Of a stretch of 64,000 nt of DNA, positions 55,009 through 62,753 are shown piece by piece. Both the position numbers and the translations under genes were made by a program. Numbering within the stretch: the stretch's first letter is position 1; every line of letters begins with the position of its first letter. Location: the NCBI RefSeq assembly GCF_900114255.1, contig NZ_FOSL01000010.1:121734-185733 (forward strand), in the 5' to 3' direction. Source of the DNA: Neomesorhizobium albiziae (GTDB lineage: Bacteria; Pseudomonadota; Alphaproteobacteria; Rhizobiales; Rhizobiaceae). A model generated the notes under the pieces. That model searched no databases. It saw only the letters and a program-made list of their open reading frames with translations, and was not told where the DNA came from.

Positions 55009-57249
55009 CTAGTTGTTGCCGAGAATGACGTCGAGGATCGAGGTCTCGCGACGCACCGCCGGGCCGCCGACATCGGCGCTCGGTCGCTTGATCGAGGCCG
55101 TGCGGTCGGACCGGGTCGGCGGCGAGAAGCCGCCTGCGGCTTCCACCTGATCGGCCGGCTGCTGGCGGCGTACCGGCAGCGGCGCCGGTCGGTCCGCGCC
55201 ATTGGTCGCACCGACATCGAGCGACGGTTCCGGAACGCTGGCGTCCGGCACGCTTGCTTCGAGCTGCTGCGGATCGGGCGCCCAGGTACCGGGCAGGTTG
55301 GCGACCGGAACGCCTTCGTGCGCCGCGACCATGAATTCGTGCCAGGCCGCGACCGGCAGCGAACCGCCGGTGATGTTCTTGGTCGCCTTGGCATTGTCGT
55401 TACCGAACCAGACGCCAGTGGTCAGATTGGCGGTGTAGCCGACGAACCAGGCATCCCGCGAATTCTGCGTGGTGCCGGTCTTGCCGGCCGCCGGCCATTC
55501 GAACGCCGCCTTGCGGCCGGTGCCGGTGTCGACGGTCTGCTTCATCATGACATTCATCATGCCGACGACCTCGGGGCTGATGACACGGGGATAGCCGTTG
55601 TGGGTGTTTTCGTAGAGCACTTCGCCTTCGGTCGTCGTCACCCGCTGGACGAAATGGACTTCCGGCCGGTAGCCACCATTGGCGAACGGAACATAGGCTG
55701 CCGTCAGTTCAAGCGGCGTCACCTCCGACGTGCCGAGCGCGATCGAAGTGTTGGCCTGGAGTTTCGATTCGATGCCCATGCGGTGGGCAACCTCCACGAC
55801 GGCGTCGGGCCCGACTTCCATGGTCAACTGCGCGGCCACCGAGTTCAGCGACTTGGCAAGCGCGGTCGCCAATGTGACCTTGCCGTAATATTTTCCGTTG
55901 TAGTTTTCCGGCGTCCATTTGCCGATCCTGATCGGCGCGTCGGTGCGGATGCTGTCGGGCGTGCGGCCCTGCTCGAGCGCTGCAAGAAATACGAACGGCT
56001 TGAACGCGGAGCCGGGCTGGCGGCGGGCCTCCGACGCGCGGTCGAACTGGCTATCGGCATAGTCGGCGCCGCCGACCATGGCCCTGACGGCGCCAGAATT
56101 GTCGATGGAGACCAGCGCACCCTGGGTAACGTTGAGCTTCTCGCCCTTTTCCTCGATCAGCCTGCGGATCGACTGCTCGGCGAGCTTTTGCAGGTTCAAA
56201 TCGACCGTGGTGTCGACGATGATGTCGTTGCGCACCTCGCCGATAAGCGCGGGCAATTCGTCCATGATGCGGTCGGCGACGTAATTCTCCGAGCCGCTCC
56301 AGTAGGATGGCGCGCGGGTGGCCGGCGTGGTCATGGCGGCCGCCAGTTCCTTGTCGCCGATCATGTTCTGCTCGCGCATCGCCGCCAGCACCAGTTGCGC
56401 GCGCTGCTCTGCAGCCTTGGGGTCGCGCGCCGGCGACAGCCGCGACGGCGCCTTGAGCAGGCCGGCCAGCACCGCGGCTTCCGCCAGCGTGACATCGCGC
56501 GAGGATTTGCTGAAATAACGGCGCGATGCCGCCTCAACGCCGAAGCCGGAGCCGAAGAAGACCCGGTTCAGATACATTTCGAGGATCTGGTCCTTGGTGT
56601 ATTTCTGCTCCAGCCAGAATGCGAGCAGCACCTCCTGCACCTTTCGCTCGATCGTGCGGTCGGGCTTGAGGAAGAGATTCTTCGCCAGCTGCTGGGTCAG
56701 CGTGGAACCACCCTGGGAAAGCCGGCCCTTCATGATGTTGCCGACCATGGCGCGAGCAAGACCGATGGGGTCGACGCCGAAATGCGAATAGAAGCGACGG
56801 TCTTCGATGGCCATCACCGCCATCGGGATATAGGGCGACATTTCGTGCAGCCCGACCGCTTCGCCGCCTGATATGCCGCGATTGGCGACGAGCTGGCCGT
56901 CCACCGACACGATTTTGACGTTGGGCGGCCGGTCGGGAATAGCCCAGGTCGTGGCGCTGGGCATCTGCGCGCCATAATAGACCACGATGCCGGCAAGGCC
57001 GATGCCGCCCCACAGGCCGAGCACCAGGGTCCAGTAGAACAGCCGGCCGAAGCGGCTGAAGAGGCCGCGCTGCTTGCGTCGCTGATTTCTGGAACCGCGC
57101 GCCTTGGAGGATTTTCGCGGGGCGGCGTTCTTGCGGTTCGACGGCACGACGCGGTCCTCTTCGCTGACCGACAGGCCCGACGGCGCGCGCGTGCGCGACG
57201 GCCCGTCGAAAGTCGGCTCGATGCGTGAGTTCCTGTCCCTGGATGCCAT
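55009..57249 (-). CDS. Class A penicillin-binding protein (PBP1A family)
   Basis: 746-residue bifunctional peptidoglycan synthase. A basic cytoplasmic head of about 65 residues precedes one membrane helix (66-95). The GT51 glycosyltransferase has EDRRFYSHFGVD with the catalytic Glu, QGGSTLTQQLAKN and KVQEVLLAFWLE. The transpeptidase has SxxK in PGSAFKPF, SxN in KSLNS and KTGTT. The C-terminal 100 residues are low-complexity. The start lies only 120 nt from the stop of a phage integrase gene, so the element sits immediately in front of this gene's promoter region. Confidence 0.94.
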   Translation of the reverse strand: MASRDRNSRIEPTFDGPSRTRAPSGLSVSEEDRVVPSNRKNAAPRKSSKARGSRNQRRKQRGLFSRFGRLFYWTLVLGLWGGIGLAGIVVYYGAQMPSATTWAIPDRPPNVKIVSVDGQLVANRGISGGEAVGLHEMSPYIPMAVMAIEDRRFYSHFGVDPIGLARAMVGNIMKGRLSQGGSTLTQQLAKNLFLKPDRTIERKVQEVLLAFWLEQKYTKDQILEMYLNRVFFGSGFGVEAASRRYFSKSSRDVTLAEAAVLAGLLKAPSRLSPARDPKAAEQRAQLVLAAMREQNMIGDKELAAAMTTPATRAPSYWSGSENYVADRIMDELPALIGEVRNDIIVDTTVDLNLQKLAEQSIRRLIEEKGEKLNVTQGALVSIDNSGAVRAMVGGADYADSQFDRASEARRQPGSAFKPFVFLAALEQGRTPDSIRTDAPIRIGKWTPENYNGKYYGKVTLATALAKSLNSVAAQLTMEVGPDAVVEVAHRMGIESKLQANTSIALGTSEVTPLELTAAYVPFANGGYRPEVHFVQRVTTTEGEVLYENTHNGYPRVISPEVVGMMNVMMKQTVDTGTGRKAAFEWPAAGKTGTTQNSRDAWFVGYTANLTTGVWFGNDNAKATKNITGGSLPVAAWHEFMVAAHEGVPVANLPGTWAPDPQQLEASVPDASVPEPSLDVGATNGADRPAPLPVRRQQPADQVEAAGGFSPPTRSDRTASIKRPSADVGGPAVRRETSILDVILGNN

Positions 57250-57368
57250 GCTTCCGCGATCCGTCCACTTTGGTGCGGCTGGGATGGAGACTAAATGCGG
57301 CGATTTAAGGAGGCATTAATTCGCTTTTTTAAAAAGGTAATTCATTTCAATCCTTTAACGCGGGCCTG
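57250..57368. other. Junction between chromosome and integrated element, candidate att region
   Basis: 119 nt between the penicillin-binding protein start and the integrase stop, noticeably more AT-rich than its surroundings (a run with TTTTTTAAAAAGG near 57323). No tRNA gene is visible, so the target is not the usual tRNA 3' end. The element's attL is expected here or within the integrase 3' end; the repeat partner lies outside the window. Confidence 0.45.
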
Positions 57369-57398
57369 TTACCGCCCGTTACCGCCGTCGTTACCGCT
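57368..57398. repeat. Three short direct repeats GTTACCGC at the integrase 3' end
   Basis: GTTACCGCC at 57368-57376 and 57378-57386 and GTTACCGCT at 57390-57398, spaced by 10 and 12 bp, so on about the same face of the helix. They encode the Gly/Asn-rich C-terminus of the integrase. They may be arm-type recombinase sites next to the attachment core, or simply a coding coincidence. Confidence 0.3.
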
Positions 57399-58595
57399 TT
57401 GTTTTCGGCCGCGAATCCGCGCGTCGGCGAACCGTTCTGCCGCTTCGATCCCGGCGCGGTCATAGATGGCTGTCGTGCGGACGTTTGAGTGCCCCGCAAC
57501 CTGGCGGGCATCATCGCGGGCGGCGCCGGCGGCCCTGCCCTCGGTCACAGCGGAAGCGCGAAGGTCGCGCGCCCAAACGTCGCCCGGTATGCCTGCGGCC
57601 TTTGCATCGGCCTTCCACATTTTTCCGAAGCTCCGATTGATATAGGGCCTGCCGCATTCTTCCGATACGATGACCGGACCGCGCCTTGCCTCGATCGGCC
57701 ACCGGCGCAGTTCCTCCAAAACCATAGGCGCCTTTGACAAAGGATAGATTATCGATGCGCCGGTTCGGTCGGCCGTCTTTGAAGGCGTGTAGCGCACGAC
57801 CATGTCGTCGCCGATGTTGTCCCATTGCAGCCCGAACCACTTCTGCCGGCGCGCTGGATCGATCACGTCTGATATCCCTGGCGCATCGATCGGGTGCCAT
57901 TGCCCGATCACGTCCCATAGGCGTAGAGCGGTTTCAAAAACGAAGGCGTAAGCAAGCGCTCGCGACGGCCGTCCTGCGGCGTGCGCAGCCTCGCGCGCGG
58001 CGACAACTTGGTCGGCCGTCATGGATTGGGTTCGCGCACGCGGATTGGGGAGTTTGCGGCGAGTCTCGCGCACAATGTCGAGCAACGCCGCGCAACCCTC
58101 GAGGCGCGCGATCTTGCCAAAAGAGAGCGCTGCCTCAAGCACGGCCCGCGCCATCGCAGCGGCCGCCAAATGTTCGCCCTCGTTTGACCAGACACGATGC
58201 CACTTCTTAATGTCGAGGCCGCTGATCTCTGAAAGCCGCCGCTTGCCAATATGGCCCTCAATAGCGCCGAGATAGTGATTGTAAGGGCGTAGCGATCCGG
58301 GTTTCAACACATGATAGGGGCTGTCGGGGTGCGTCTGGTAGATCGACAGGACAGCCCTGACCGTGCCGTCAAAGGCCAGCGGGTCGCGCCGGTGCCCGGC
58401 GCGCCATAACAGCATTTCCGCCTGCAGTGCGTCGCATTGCGCCTTCAGGATTTCCGGCGCGTCGGCTAGGTGCGCCAGATTGACGGTCTTGGGGTGATAG
58501 CCGGCTTTGACGTCTGCCTCGCCGGCGACCCAAAAGGGCGTCGCGCCCTTCGCCCGCTTAATCCATTTCAGGCCCGGCGCCTTGATTTCTTCCAT
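57369..58595 (-). CDS. int: Tyrosine recombinase/phage integrase
   Basis: 408 residues. An N-terminal SAM-like core-binding domain (KPGSLRPYNHYLGAIEGHIG) precedes a catalytic domain with Arg in FETALRLWDVIG, the RDLRASAVTEG box carrying the second Arg (the usual preceding His is replaced), GHSNVRTTAIYDR with the His and the nucleophilic Tyr. It catalyses integration and excision. It is the last gene of the leftward element operon and overlaps the preceding HTH gene by 28 nt. Three GTTACCGC repeats form its 3' end. Confidence 0.92.
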   Translation of the reverse strand: MEEIKAPGLKWIKRAKGATPFWVAGEADVKAGYHPKTVNLAHLADAPEILKAQCDALQAEMLLWRAGHRRDPLAFDGTVRAVLSIYQTHPDSPYHVLKPGSLRPYNHYLGAIEGHIGKRRLSEISGLDIKKWHRVWSNEGEHLAAAAMARAVLEAALSFGKIARLEGCAALLDIVRETRRKLPNPRARTQSMTADQVVAAREAAHAAGRPSRALAYAFVFETALRLWDVIGQWHPIDAPGISDVIDPARRQKWFGLQWDNIGDDMVVRYTPSKTADRTGASIIYPLSKAPMVLEELRRWPIEARRGPVIVSEECGRPYINRSFGKMWKADAKAAGIPGDVWARDLRASAVTEGRAAGAARDDARQVAGHSNVRTTAIYDRAGIEAAERFADARIRGRKQSGNDGGNGR

Positions 58596-58864
58596 GCCCC
58601 TTCGTCCTCGCCGCCGTCTGGTACGCCCTTCATGTCGTCGGGCAAATGAAGATAGTTCCTATAGAAAAGGCGCACAAGCGGCACGGGACGACCACCGTGG
58701 AAGGCGTCGACCTTGGGGAAGCCGGCTTTCGCTTCGAGAGTAGGAAGCCGCGTGAGCCATGCCCCCGCCGCGCTCTTGCCGACCAACGCCTCGGCAATCT
58801 CGCGGTCGCTGGCGAACATCGGCAGCCGATCGAGGGGGCCTGTAAGAGCGTCGAGTGCTTTCAT
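58568..58864 (-). CDS. Phage winged-helix/excisionase-like protein
   Basis: 98 residues from ATG 58864, which overlaps the upstream HNH stop (ATGA); the longer open frame is opposed by the HNH gene. An N-terminal helix-turn-helix-like part reads FASDREIAEALVGKSAAGAW, followed by LPTLEAKAGFPKVD and a GGR-x-PL segment, the layout of AlpA/excisionase-type DNA-binding proteins next to integrases. It may direct excision or regulate the integrase. Assignment rests on pattern and position. Confidence 0.55.
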   Translation of the reverse strand: MKALDALTGPLDRLPMFASDREIAEALVGKSAAGAWLTRLPTLEAKAGFPKVDAFHGGRPVPLVRLFYRNYLHLPDDMKGVPDGGEDEGAWKKSRRRA

Positions 58865-59268
58865 ACGGCCGCCTCGCGCGTCCCGGCCTTCGTTACGCGT
58901 TTGCGGCGCTTCTGCGGCCGCCGTCGGCCGTTGGCTTCCTCGCGGCGTATGGCGTTGCGCTTTTGCGTGACCATTTCGAGATGATCCTCGCGCACGCACC
59001 GGCGCTGCCTGCACAAGTGGTCGAGGGTCTTTTTGCCTGGGATAAGACCGTTCTCGTTGGTCCAGCTAACCTTGTGCACGGCGACGACCTGGCCATCGAG
59101 CCACATGCGAGGATAGCCGCCGCCGCGACCGTTGCCAGAGTCGCCGGCCGTCCAGAGATGGCAAGGCGAGGCCGTGCCGTCGGCCGTTCGATATCCTGTG
59201 TCGACGATCTCGACGCAGACCATGATCTTGGCGCGGATGGCTTCGCGGCGGGAAAGCGTCTGACACAT
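58861..59268 (-). CDS. HNH endonuclease family protein
   Basis: 135 residues. A central HNH nuclease core: AVHKVSWTNENGLIPGKKTLDH, of which the LDHLCRQRRCVREDHLEMVT block provides the paired Cys and His of the beta-beta-alpha metal finger. A basic C-terminal tail (RRRPQKRRKR) may bind DNA. Phage HNH enzymes act in packaging, homing or host-DNA degradation; here its position in the early operon argues against packaging. Its stop overlaps the HTH gene. Confidence 0.8.
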   Translation of the reverse strand: MCQTLSRREAIRAKIMVCVEIVDTGYRTADGTASPCHLWTAGDSGNGRGGGYPRMWLDGQVVAVHKVSWTNENGLIPGKKTLDHLCRQRRCVREDHLEMVTQKRNAIRREEANGRRRPQKRRKRVTKAGTREAAV

Positions 59269-59272
59269 GCGT

Positions 59273-59395
59273 CTAAAACACCAAGAGGATTAGAATGGCG
59301 ACGACCGCCGTCAGCAAAGCGAGGGTGACAATCACCGGCCAGTCGAGGCCGCGCCGGTGATTGCCGAGGAACACGATTGGCGTGTTCGGTTTCAT
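59273..59395 (-). CDS. Small membrane protein, 40 residues
   Basis: A short frame: [19 protein letters not shown] followed by one hydrophobic helix (PVIVTLALLTAVVAILILLVF) to the stop. The ATG overlaps the ssb stop by one base (TGATG), so it would be translated by reinitiation. Position in a run of overlapping genes, a single clean membrane helix with positive residues before it, and no internal gap make it likely real. Function unknown; could be a holin-like or superinfection-exclusion peptide. Confidence 0.6.
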   Translation of the reverse strand: MKPNTPIVFLGNHRRGLDWPVIVTLALLTAVVAILILLVF

Positions 59396-59877
59396 CAGAA
59401 TGGAATCTCGTCATCGAGTTCACGGCTACCGCCGCCGACGGCTCCAGCGCCACGCGTTTCGGAACGGTCGCGCCCTGACTGTGTGCCGTAATCGTCCTGG
59501 CCGGTTGGCCCTGGCGGCCGGCCGCTTCCGTTCTGGCCGAGCATGACCAACTCTCCGCGAGACTTCTGCAAAACGACTTCGGTCGAATAACGATCGGCGC
59601 CGTGCTGATCCTGCCACTTGCGCGTTTGGTGCTTGCCTTCAAGAAAGACCTTCATGCCCTTCTTGAGATACTGCTCAGCGACCTTCGCGAGGTTTTCATT
59701 GAAGATGACGACGGAATGCCACTCGGTGCGCTCCTGTCTGTCGCCATTGGCGTCGCGCCAGGTTTCCGACGTCGCGATGCGCATGTTGACGACCGGGTCA
59801 CCGGAATTCAGACGGCGAATTTCCGGGTCGGCGCCCAAATTGCCGATCAACATGACCTTGTTAAGCGATCCGCTCAT
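59395..59877 (-). CDS. ssb: Phage-borne single-stranded DNA-binding protein
   Basis: 160 residues. OB fold with [56 protein letters not shown] and the Gly/Arg-rich linker ending in the acidic protein-interaction tip DDEIPF. It coats replication and repair intermediates. Start ATG 59877 overlaps the upstream gene (ATGA); the open frame's first nine codons are excluded. It lies in the same operon as a sliding clamp, suggesting element-specific DNA synthesis. Confidence 0.93.
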   Translation of the reverse strand: MSGSLNKVMLIGNLGADPEIRRLNSGDPVVNMRIATSETWRDANGDRQERTEWHSVVIFNENLAKVAEQYLKKGMKVFLEGKHQTRKWQDQHGADRYSTEVVLQKSRGELVMLGQNGSGRPPGPTGQDDYGTQSGRDRSETRGAGAVGGGSRELDDEIPF

Positions 59878-60104
59878 ACCTTGCTGTCCTCGATTGTCAT
59901 CCAATCCGTGCCGCGCACGTCCGCGCCGCTCGGGTGATAGGGATAGGGCGGGACGTCGCCCTTGTTCATTCGGTCAAGCATCAACAGAGCCTCGTCGCCG
60001 GACCATGGCGCGACAGTGAGGCGGACCATGCGGCGTGCGCCCCATGTCGACCGACGAACGGCCGCGCCGGCGATCGTGGCGGCCATTGCCGTCGGGAAAT
60101 CCAT
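59874..60104 (-). CDS. DUF2829/Tad2-like small phage protein
   Basis: 76 residues from ATG 60104, which overlaps the previous stop as TGATG; ATG 60116 is an alternative. The pattern F-x2-A-x6-G-x2-VRR-x2-W at the N-terminus ([20 protein letters not shown] then W) and D-x5-DWM-x2-ED at the C-terminus matches the compact DUF2829 fold. Established: some DUF2829 proteins (Tad2) sequester the cyclic ADP-ribose signal of Thoeris defence. Inferred: this protein belongs to that family; an anti-Thoeris role is a hypothesis. Confidence 0.5.
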   Translation of the reverse strand: MDFPTAMAATIAGAAVRRSTWGARRMVRLTVAPWSGDEALLMLDRMNKGDVPPYPYHPSGADVRGTDWMTIEDSKV

Positions 60105-60466
60105 CACTCTGCCCATAGCAAGGGCTTGGTTTCCTTCACGGCGCGCAAGCGCCGCCACGACCGCCGCGCGGCGCGATAGGCTTTGTCCTCGTCGCGAAAG
60201 CGGGAGGCGAGGCGATTGATCGCTCGCCACACCTTGTTTGTTGTCGCTTCCTCGCGCTGGAATCTGGCGACCATCAGCAAGTCGTAGAGTTCGGCGCCCC
60301 GCGTCATTCGGCGGTTGTTGAAGGCGCGAACGCATTTCCGGCCGCAAAATTCAGCCAAGCGCGGGCCGCGCTGGAACAGTTCGCCGCAATTCAGGCACCG
60401 GCACGTCGCCGTGATACGGCGATTTGCGCTGTCGGCCTTCCCTGCGCTTTGTTCTAGAACCGTCAC
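60104..60466 (-). CDS. Zinc-ribbon protein of phage early region
   Basis: 120 residues from GTG 60466, with GAGGCTG upstream. The N-terminal third has CRCLNCGELF and FCGRKCVRAFNNRR, a C-x2-C ... C-x3-C set fitting a zinc ribbon, followed by GAELYDLLMVARF and a long basic helical part (YRAARRSWRRLRAV). Proteins of this look recur in alphaproteobacterial prophages near replication genes. A nucleic-acid-binding role is likely; the exact function is unknown. Confidence 0.6.
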   Translation of the reverse strand: MTVLEQSAGKADSANRRITATCRCLNCGELFQRGPRLAEFCGRKCVRAFNNRRMTRGAELYDLLMVARFQREEATTNKVWRAINRLASRFRDEDKAYRAARRSWRRLRAVKETKPLLWAE

Positions 60467-60477
60467 TGCCGGCAGCC

Positions 60478-61605
60478 TCAGACCCGCATAGGCATGACGA
60501 CGGCGAGGAAATCCTCGTCGGTCGGGCTTTCAATGCGCATCGGCGAGCCGCCATCCGGGGAATTGATGGTCGCCGTGTCGGCGCCGCGTTCCTTCATGGC
60601 CCCTAGCGTGGCGCTTAGGTACTTCGCCGAGACGCCGCGCACGCCAAACGAACCTGTGAATTCCGCACGCACGGCGTCATGGGCCTCGGCGTTATCCGTG
60701 CCAGCCGCCGTGATCGTCAGGAACTCCCCGTCGTCTGAAATCCGAACCGCCCCGGCCTTGTTCTTTGCCTTGGTGGCCGCTTCATTGATGGCCTGTATCT
60801 TCATGACGCGGTCGAGGGCGGCCAGCATTTCGGTCAGGTCAAAGGTCGCTGCAATGTCGCCCGGCGCCGGCACGACGCGGCGCCAATCGGGGAATGTCCC
60901 GTCGATCAGTTTGGAAGCCACGCGCTCCCCGCCTGCGGTGATGGCGATCGCGCGCTCGCACGTTTCGAGCACGACCGTATTGCCCGCTGCTTTGCGACTG
61001 AGGCGGGCGATTTCATTCGCGGCTTTGGTCGGTATGATGATGCCGGTATTCAACGCCATGCCTTGCGGCGCGACGATGCTGGTAGTGTGCAGGCGATGCC
61101 CGTCGGTCGCCACCGCGTGCAGTCGCCCGCCTTCCGTCCGCAAAAATACGCCCTCAAGGTAATAGCGGGCTTCACTGAACGCGGCCGCGGTAACGGCGGC
61201 CTCAATGATGCCGGCCAGGTCGCCGCCGCCGATCTCGACGCGGCTATCGAAGGAAGGCCGGAATTTCGGAAAGTCTTCGCCGGGCAACACTGGGGCGGCA
61301 AACCGCGCTCGGCCGGAAGTGGCAACCGCCTGGCGCTCGTCGATGGCGATCTTGACCTCGGCGCCGGCAAGGCCGCCGGACGCCTCGATCAGGAACGGCG
61401 GCACGCATACCGGGGCGAACTCGGCCGCGCATTCGACGGTGAGCGACGCCTCGATATCGCAGTCGGTCGCGGTCACGATGATGCCGGCGTCGCCGGCCTC
61501 AAGATGATACATGCCGCAGACCGGGATAACGTTTCGGCGGTCTGGAATGGATTTCAGGGCCGAATGCACAGCGGCCAAGATTTTCGGGTCTAGTGCAAGG
61601 GTCAT
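60478..61605 (-). CDS. dnaN: Element-encoded DNA polymerase III beta subunit (sliding clamp)
   Basis: 375 residues, full length for a three-domain bacterial clamp. Hallmarks: LPGEDFPKF at the domain 1-2 boundary, YYLEGVFLRTEGGRLHAVATDGHRL in two parts (YLEGVFLR and AVATDGHRL), TFPDWRRVVP, and the terminal MPMRV that forms part of the protein-binding pocket. The clamp tethers polymerases to DNA. A second, phage-borne copy beside ssb suggests that the element loads its own clamp or captures host polymerases. Its ATG overlaps the next upstream stop (ATGA). Confidence 0.93.
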   Translation of the reverse strand: MTLALDPKILAAVHSALKSIPDRRNVIPVCGMYHLEAGDAGIIVTATDCDIEASLTVECAAEFAPVCVPPFLIEASGGLAGAEVKIAIDERQAVATSGRARFAAPVLPGEDFPKFRPSFDSRVEIGGGDLAGIIEAAVTAAAFSEARYYLEGVFLRTEGGRLHAVATDGHRLHTTSIVAPQGMALNTGIIIPTKAANEIARLSRKAAGNTVVLETCERAIAITAGGERVASKLIDGTFPDWRRVVPAPGDIAATFDLTEMLAALDRVMKIQAINEAATKAKNKAGAVRISDDGEFLTITAAGTDNAEAHDAVRAEFTGSFGVRGVSAKYLSATLGAMKERGADTATINSPDGGSPMRIESPTDEDFLAVVMPMRV

Positions 61606-61817
61606 GACAGGAGTCCGTGGTGGCGGGCCTTAATGACGCGCTGGCGCGCCTCAAGGGGCAGGATGGCGGGATTGGCGTCGCGCAGAAGTTTGTAAGCGCG
61701 AGCTGCAGGCGGCGACGTGAGCGCCGCCTCGGCGATCAGGTCAAAGACCTCGTCGCCGTCGACCGCGACGATATCGTCGGGGTCGGGCACTTCGTTACAG
61801 TGAGGGCAAATCGCCAT
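61602..61817 (-). CDS. Small hypothetical protein
   Basis: 71 residues with an N-terminal CPHCNEVPDPDD, a single C-x2-C pair, then a helical section (SPPAARAYKLLRDANPAILP). AGGGGAA precedes ATG 61817. It overlaps dnaN by four bases, so it is translated with the clamp. The Cys pair could bind metal only as a dimer or with other ligands. Not recognised otherwise. Confidence 0.6.
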   Translation of the reverse strand: MAICPHCNEVPDPDDIVAVDGDEVFDLIAEAALTSPPAARAYKLLRDANPAILPLEARQRVIKARHHGLLS

Positions 61818-61828
61818 GGCGAATTCCC

Positions 61829-62107
61829 CTACTCAGCAGCGACGAGGCGAAGCCCGTCGGCCTTGGGGTATTTCGGGCCGTTGTATTCCTCGTTATATGC
61901 GATGCCCTCGATCGCCTCCCATTTGACGTAAGGGACGGTCGACAAACCGCGTGCCAGGAGGCGGACAAAGCCGCCCTTGAATGCAGCGAACAATGCGCCG
62001 CTGCGCTCGTAGAGTTCGACCTGGCGGTAAATGCCGCGCTCGGAAATGATGACCTTTCCGGCCTCGACGATCGAGAAAAGGTCCATGTCGGCTAACGTTC
62101 TTGCCAT
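61829..62107 (-). CDS. Hypothetical phage protein
   Basis: 92 residues from ATG 62107, which has AGGAGA upstream; the longer open frame upstream overlaps the HD gene and is rejected. The sequence alternates short strands: MDLFSIVEAGKVIISERGIY, VELYERSGALFAAFKGGFVRLL, VPYVKWEAIEGIAY. It looks like a small beta-rich domain, with no catalytic motif that could be named. Confidence 0.6.
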   Translation of the reverse strand: MARTLADMDLFSIVEAGKVIISERGIYRQVELYERSGALFAAFKGGFVRLLARGLSTVPYVKWEAIEGIAYNEEYNGPKYPKADGLRLVAAE

Positions 62108-62120
62108 TGGAAATTGTCTC

Positions 62121-62753
62121 CTATTGTTGCGAGCGGTGAGCGACGGCCGGGCAAAGCTGAATGAGCCGTTCGCGGTATTCGTCGGCCGCTTTCGCGATCG
62201 ACCAGATTGTGATGCCGCCGCGCATCTTGAGCGGCACGGCCTGTTCGAACACAGCCGCCCAACGGCGACCGGAAGGGGCGAGCATCTGGCGGCGCTCAGT
62301 CGCAAGCATGCGAATGTCGTAGGATTTGACGGTGCGCCCCTGTTGCGGCGTCGGCGGCCAGGGAACGCCACACGCCCGAAAGATTGCCTGGTCGGCGCGC
62401 CGCCTGACCTCGCTCACGACGGCAGCGATGCGACTGTCGCCGAACATTTCCGCCTCGACCTCGACGAGGCCATCGCGCGCCGGAGTCGTCATGTCGCCCC
62501 AAATGTATTCATGGGCGTCGTGCAAAAGTCCGATGGCCGCCGTGTCGACGTCGCCGCCATCGTCGAGGATGGCGTCGGCGATCAGCACACAATGCTGTGC
62601 AACCGAATAGTGCCCGCCGGGAACGGCGCCATTGAAGCGGGGAATTCGCGCGAGCATTTCCGGCAGGTCGAGCAACGGGTCGATGTCGCGCGGATCTGGC
62701 TTCGCCATGGTGACGGCACGGCCAGAAAGGGTTTGCAACCACGCCTTGGTCAT
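62121..62753 (-). CDS. HD-domain phosphohydrolase (YfbR-like)
   Basis: 210 residues. The HD metal site is seen as GGHYSVAQHCVLIA, then GLLHDAHEYIWGDMTTP: His, His-Asp and a later Asp. This layout matches YfbR-type 5'-nucleotidases and phage nucleotidases that adjust deoxynucleotide pools. The ATG overlaps the upstream stop by four bases. Its place in a replication operon fits nucleotide metabolism; defence-signal degradation is an alternative. Confidence 0.8.
   Translation of the reverse strand: MTKAWLQTLSGRAVTMAKPDPRDIDPLLDLPEMLARIPRFNGAVPGGHYSVAQHCVLIADAILDDGGDVDTAAIGLLHDAHEYIWGDMTTPARDGLVEVEAEMFGDSRIAAVVSEVRRRADQAIFRACGVPWPPTPQQGRTVKSYDIRMLATERRQMLAPSGRRWAAVFEQAVPLKMRGGITIWSIAKAADEYRERLIQLCPAVAHRSQQ

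Noticed and set aside
57250..57368. tRNA gene at the integrase junction
   Set aside because: No cloverleaf or T-loop GGTTCGAATC-type sequence is present.
57368..57398. CRISPR-like repeat
   Set aside because: Only three 8-9 bp repeats with 1-3 nt between them, and they are coding sequence of the integrase end.
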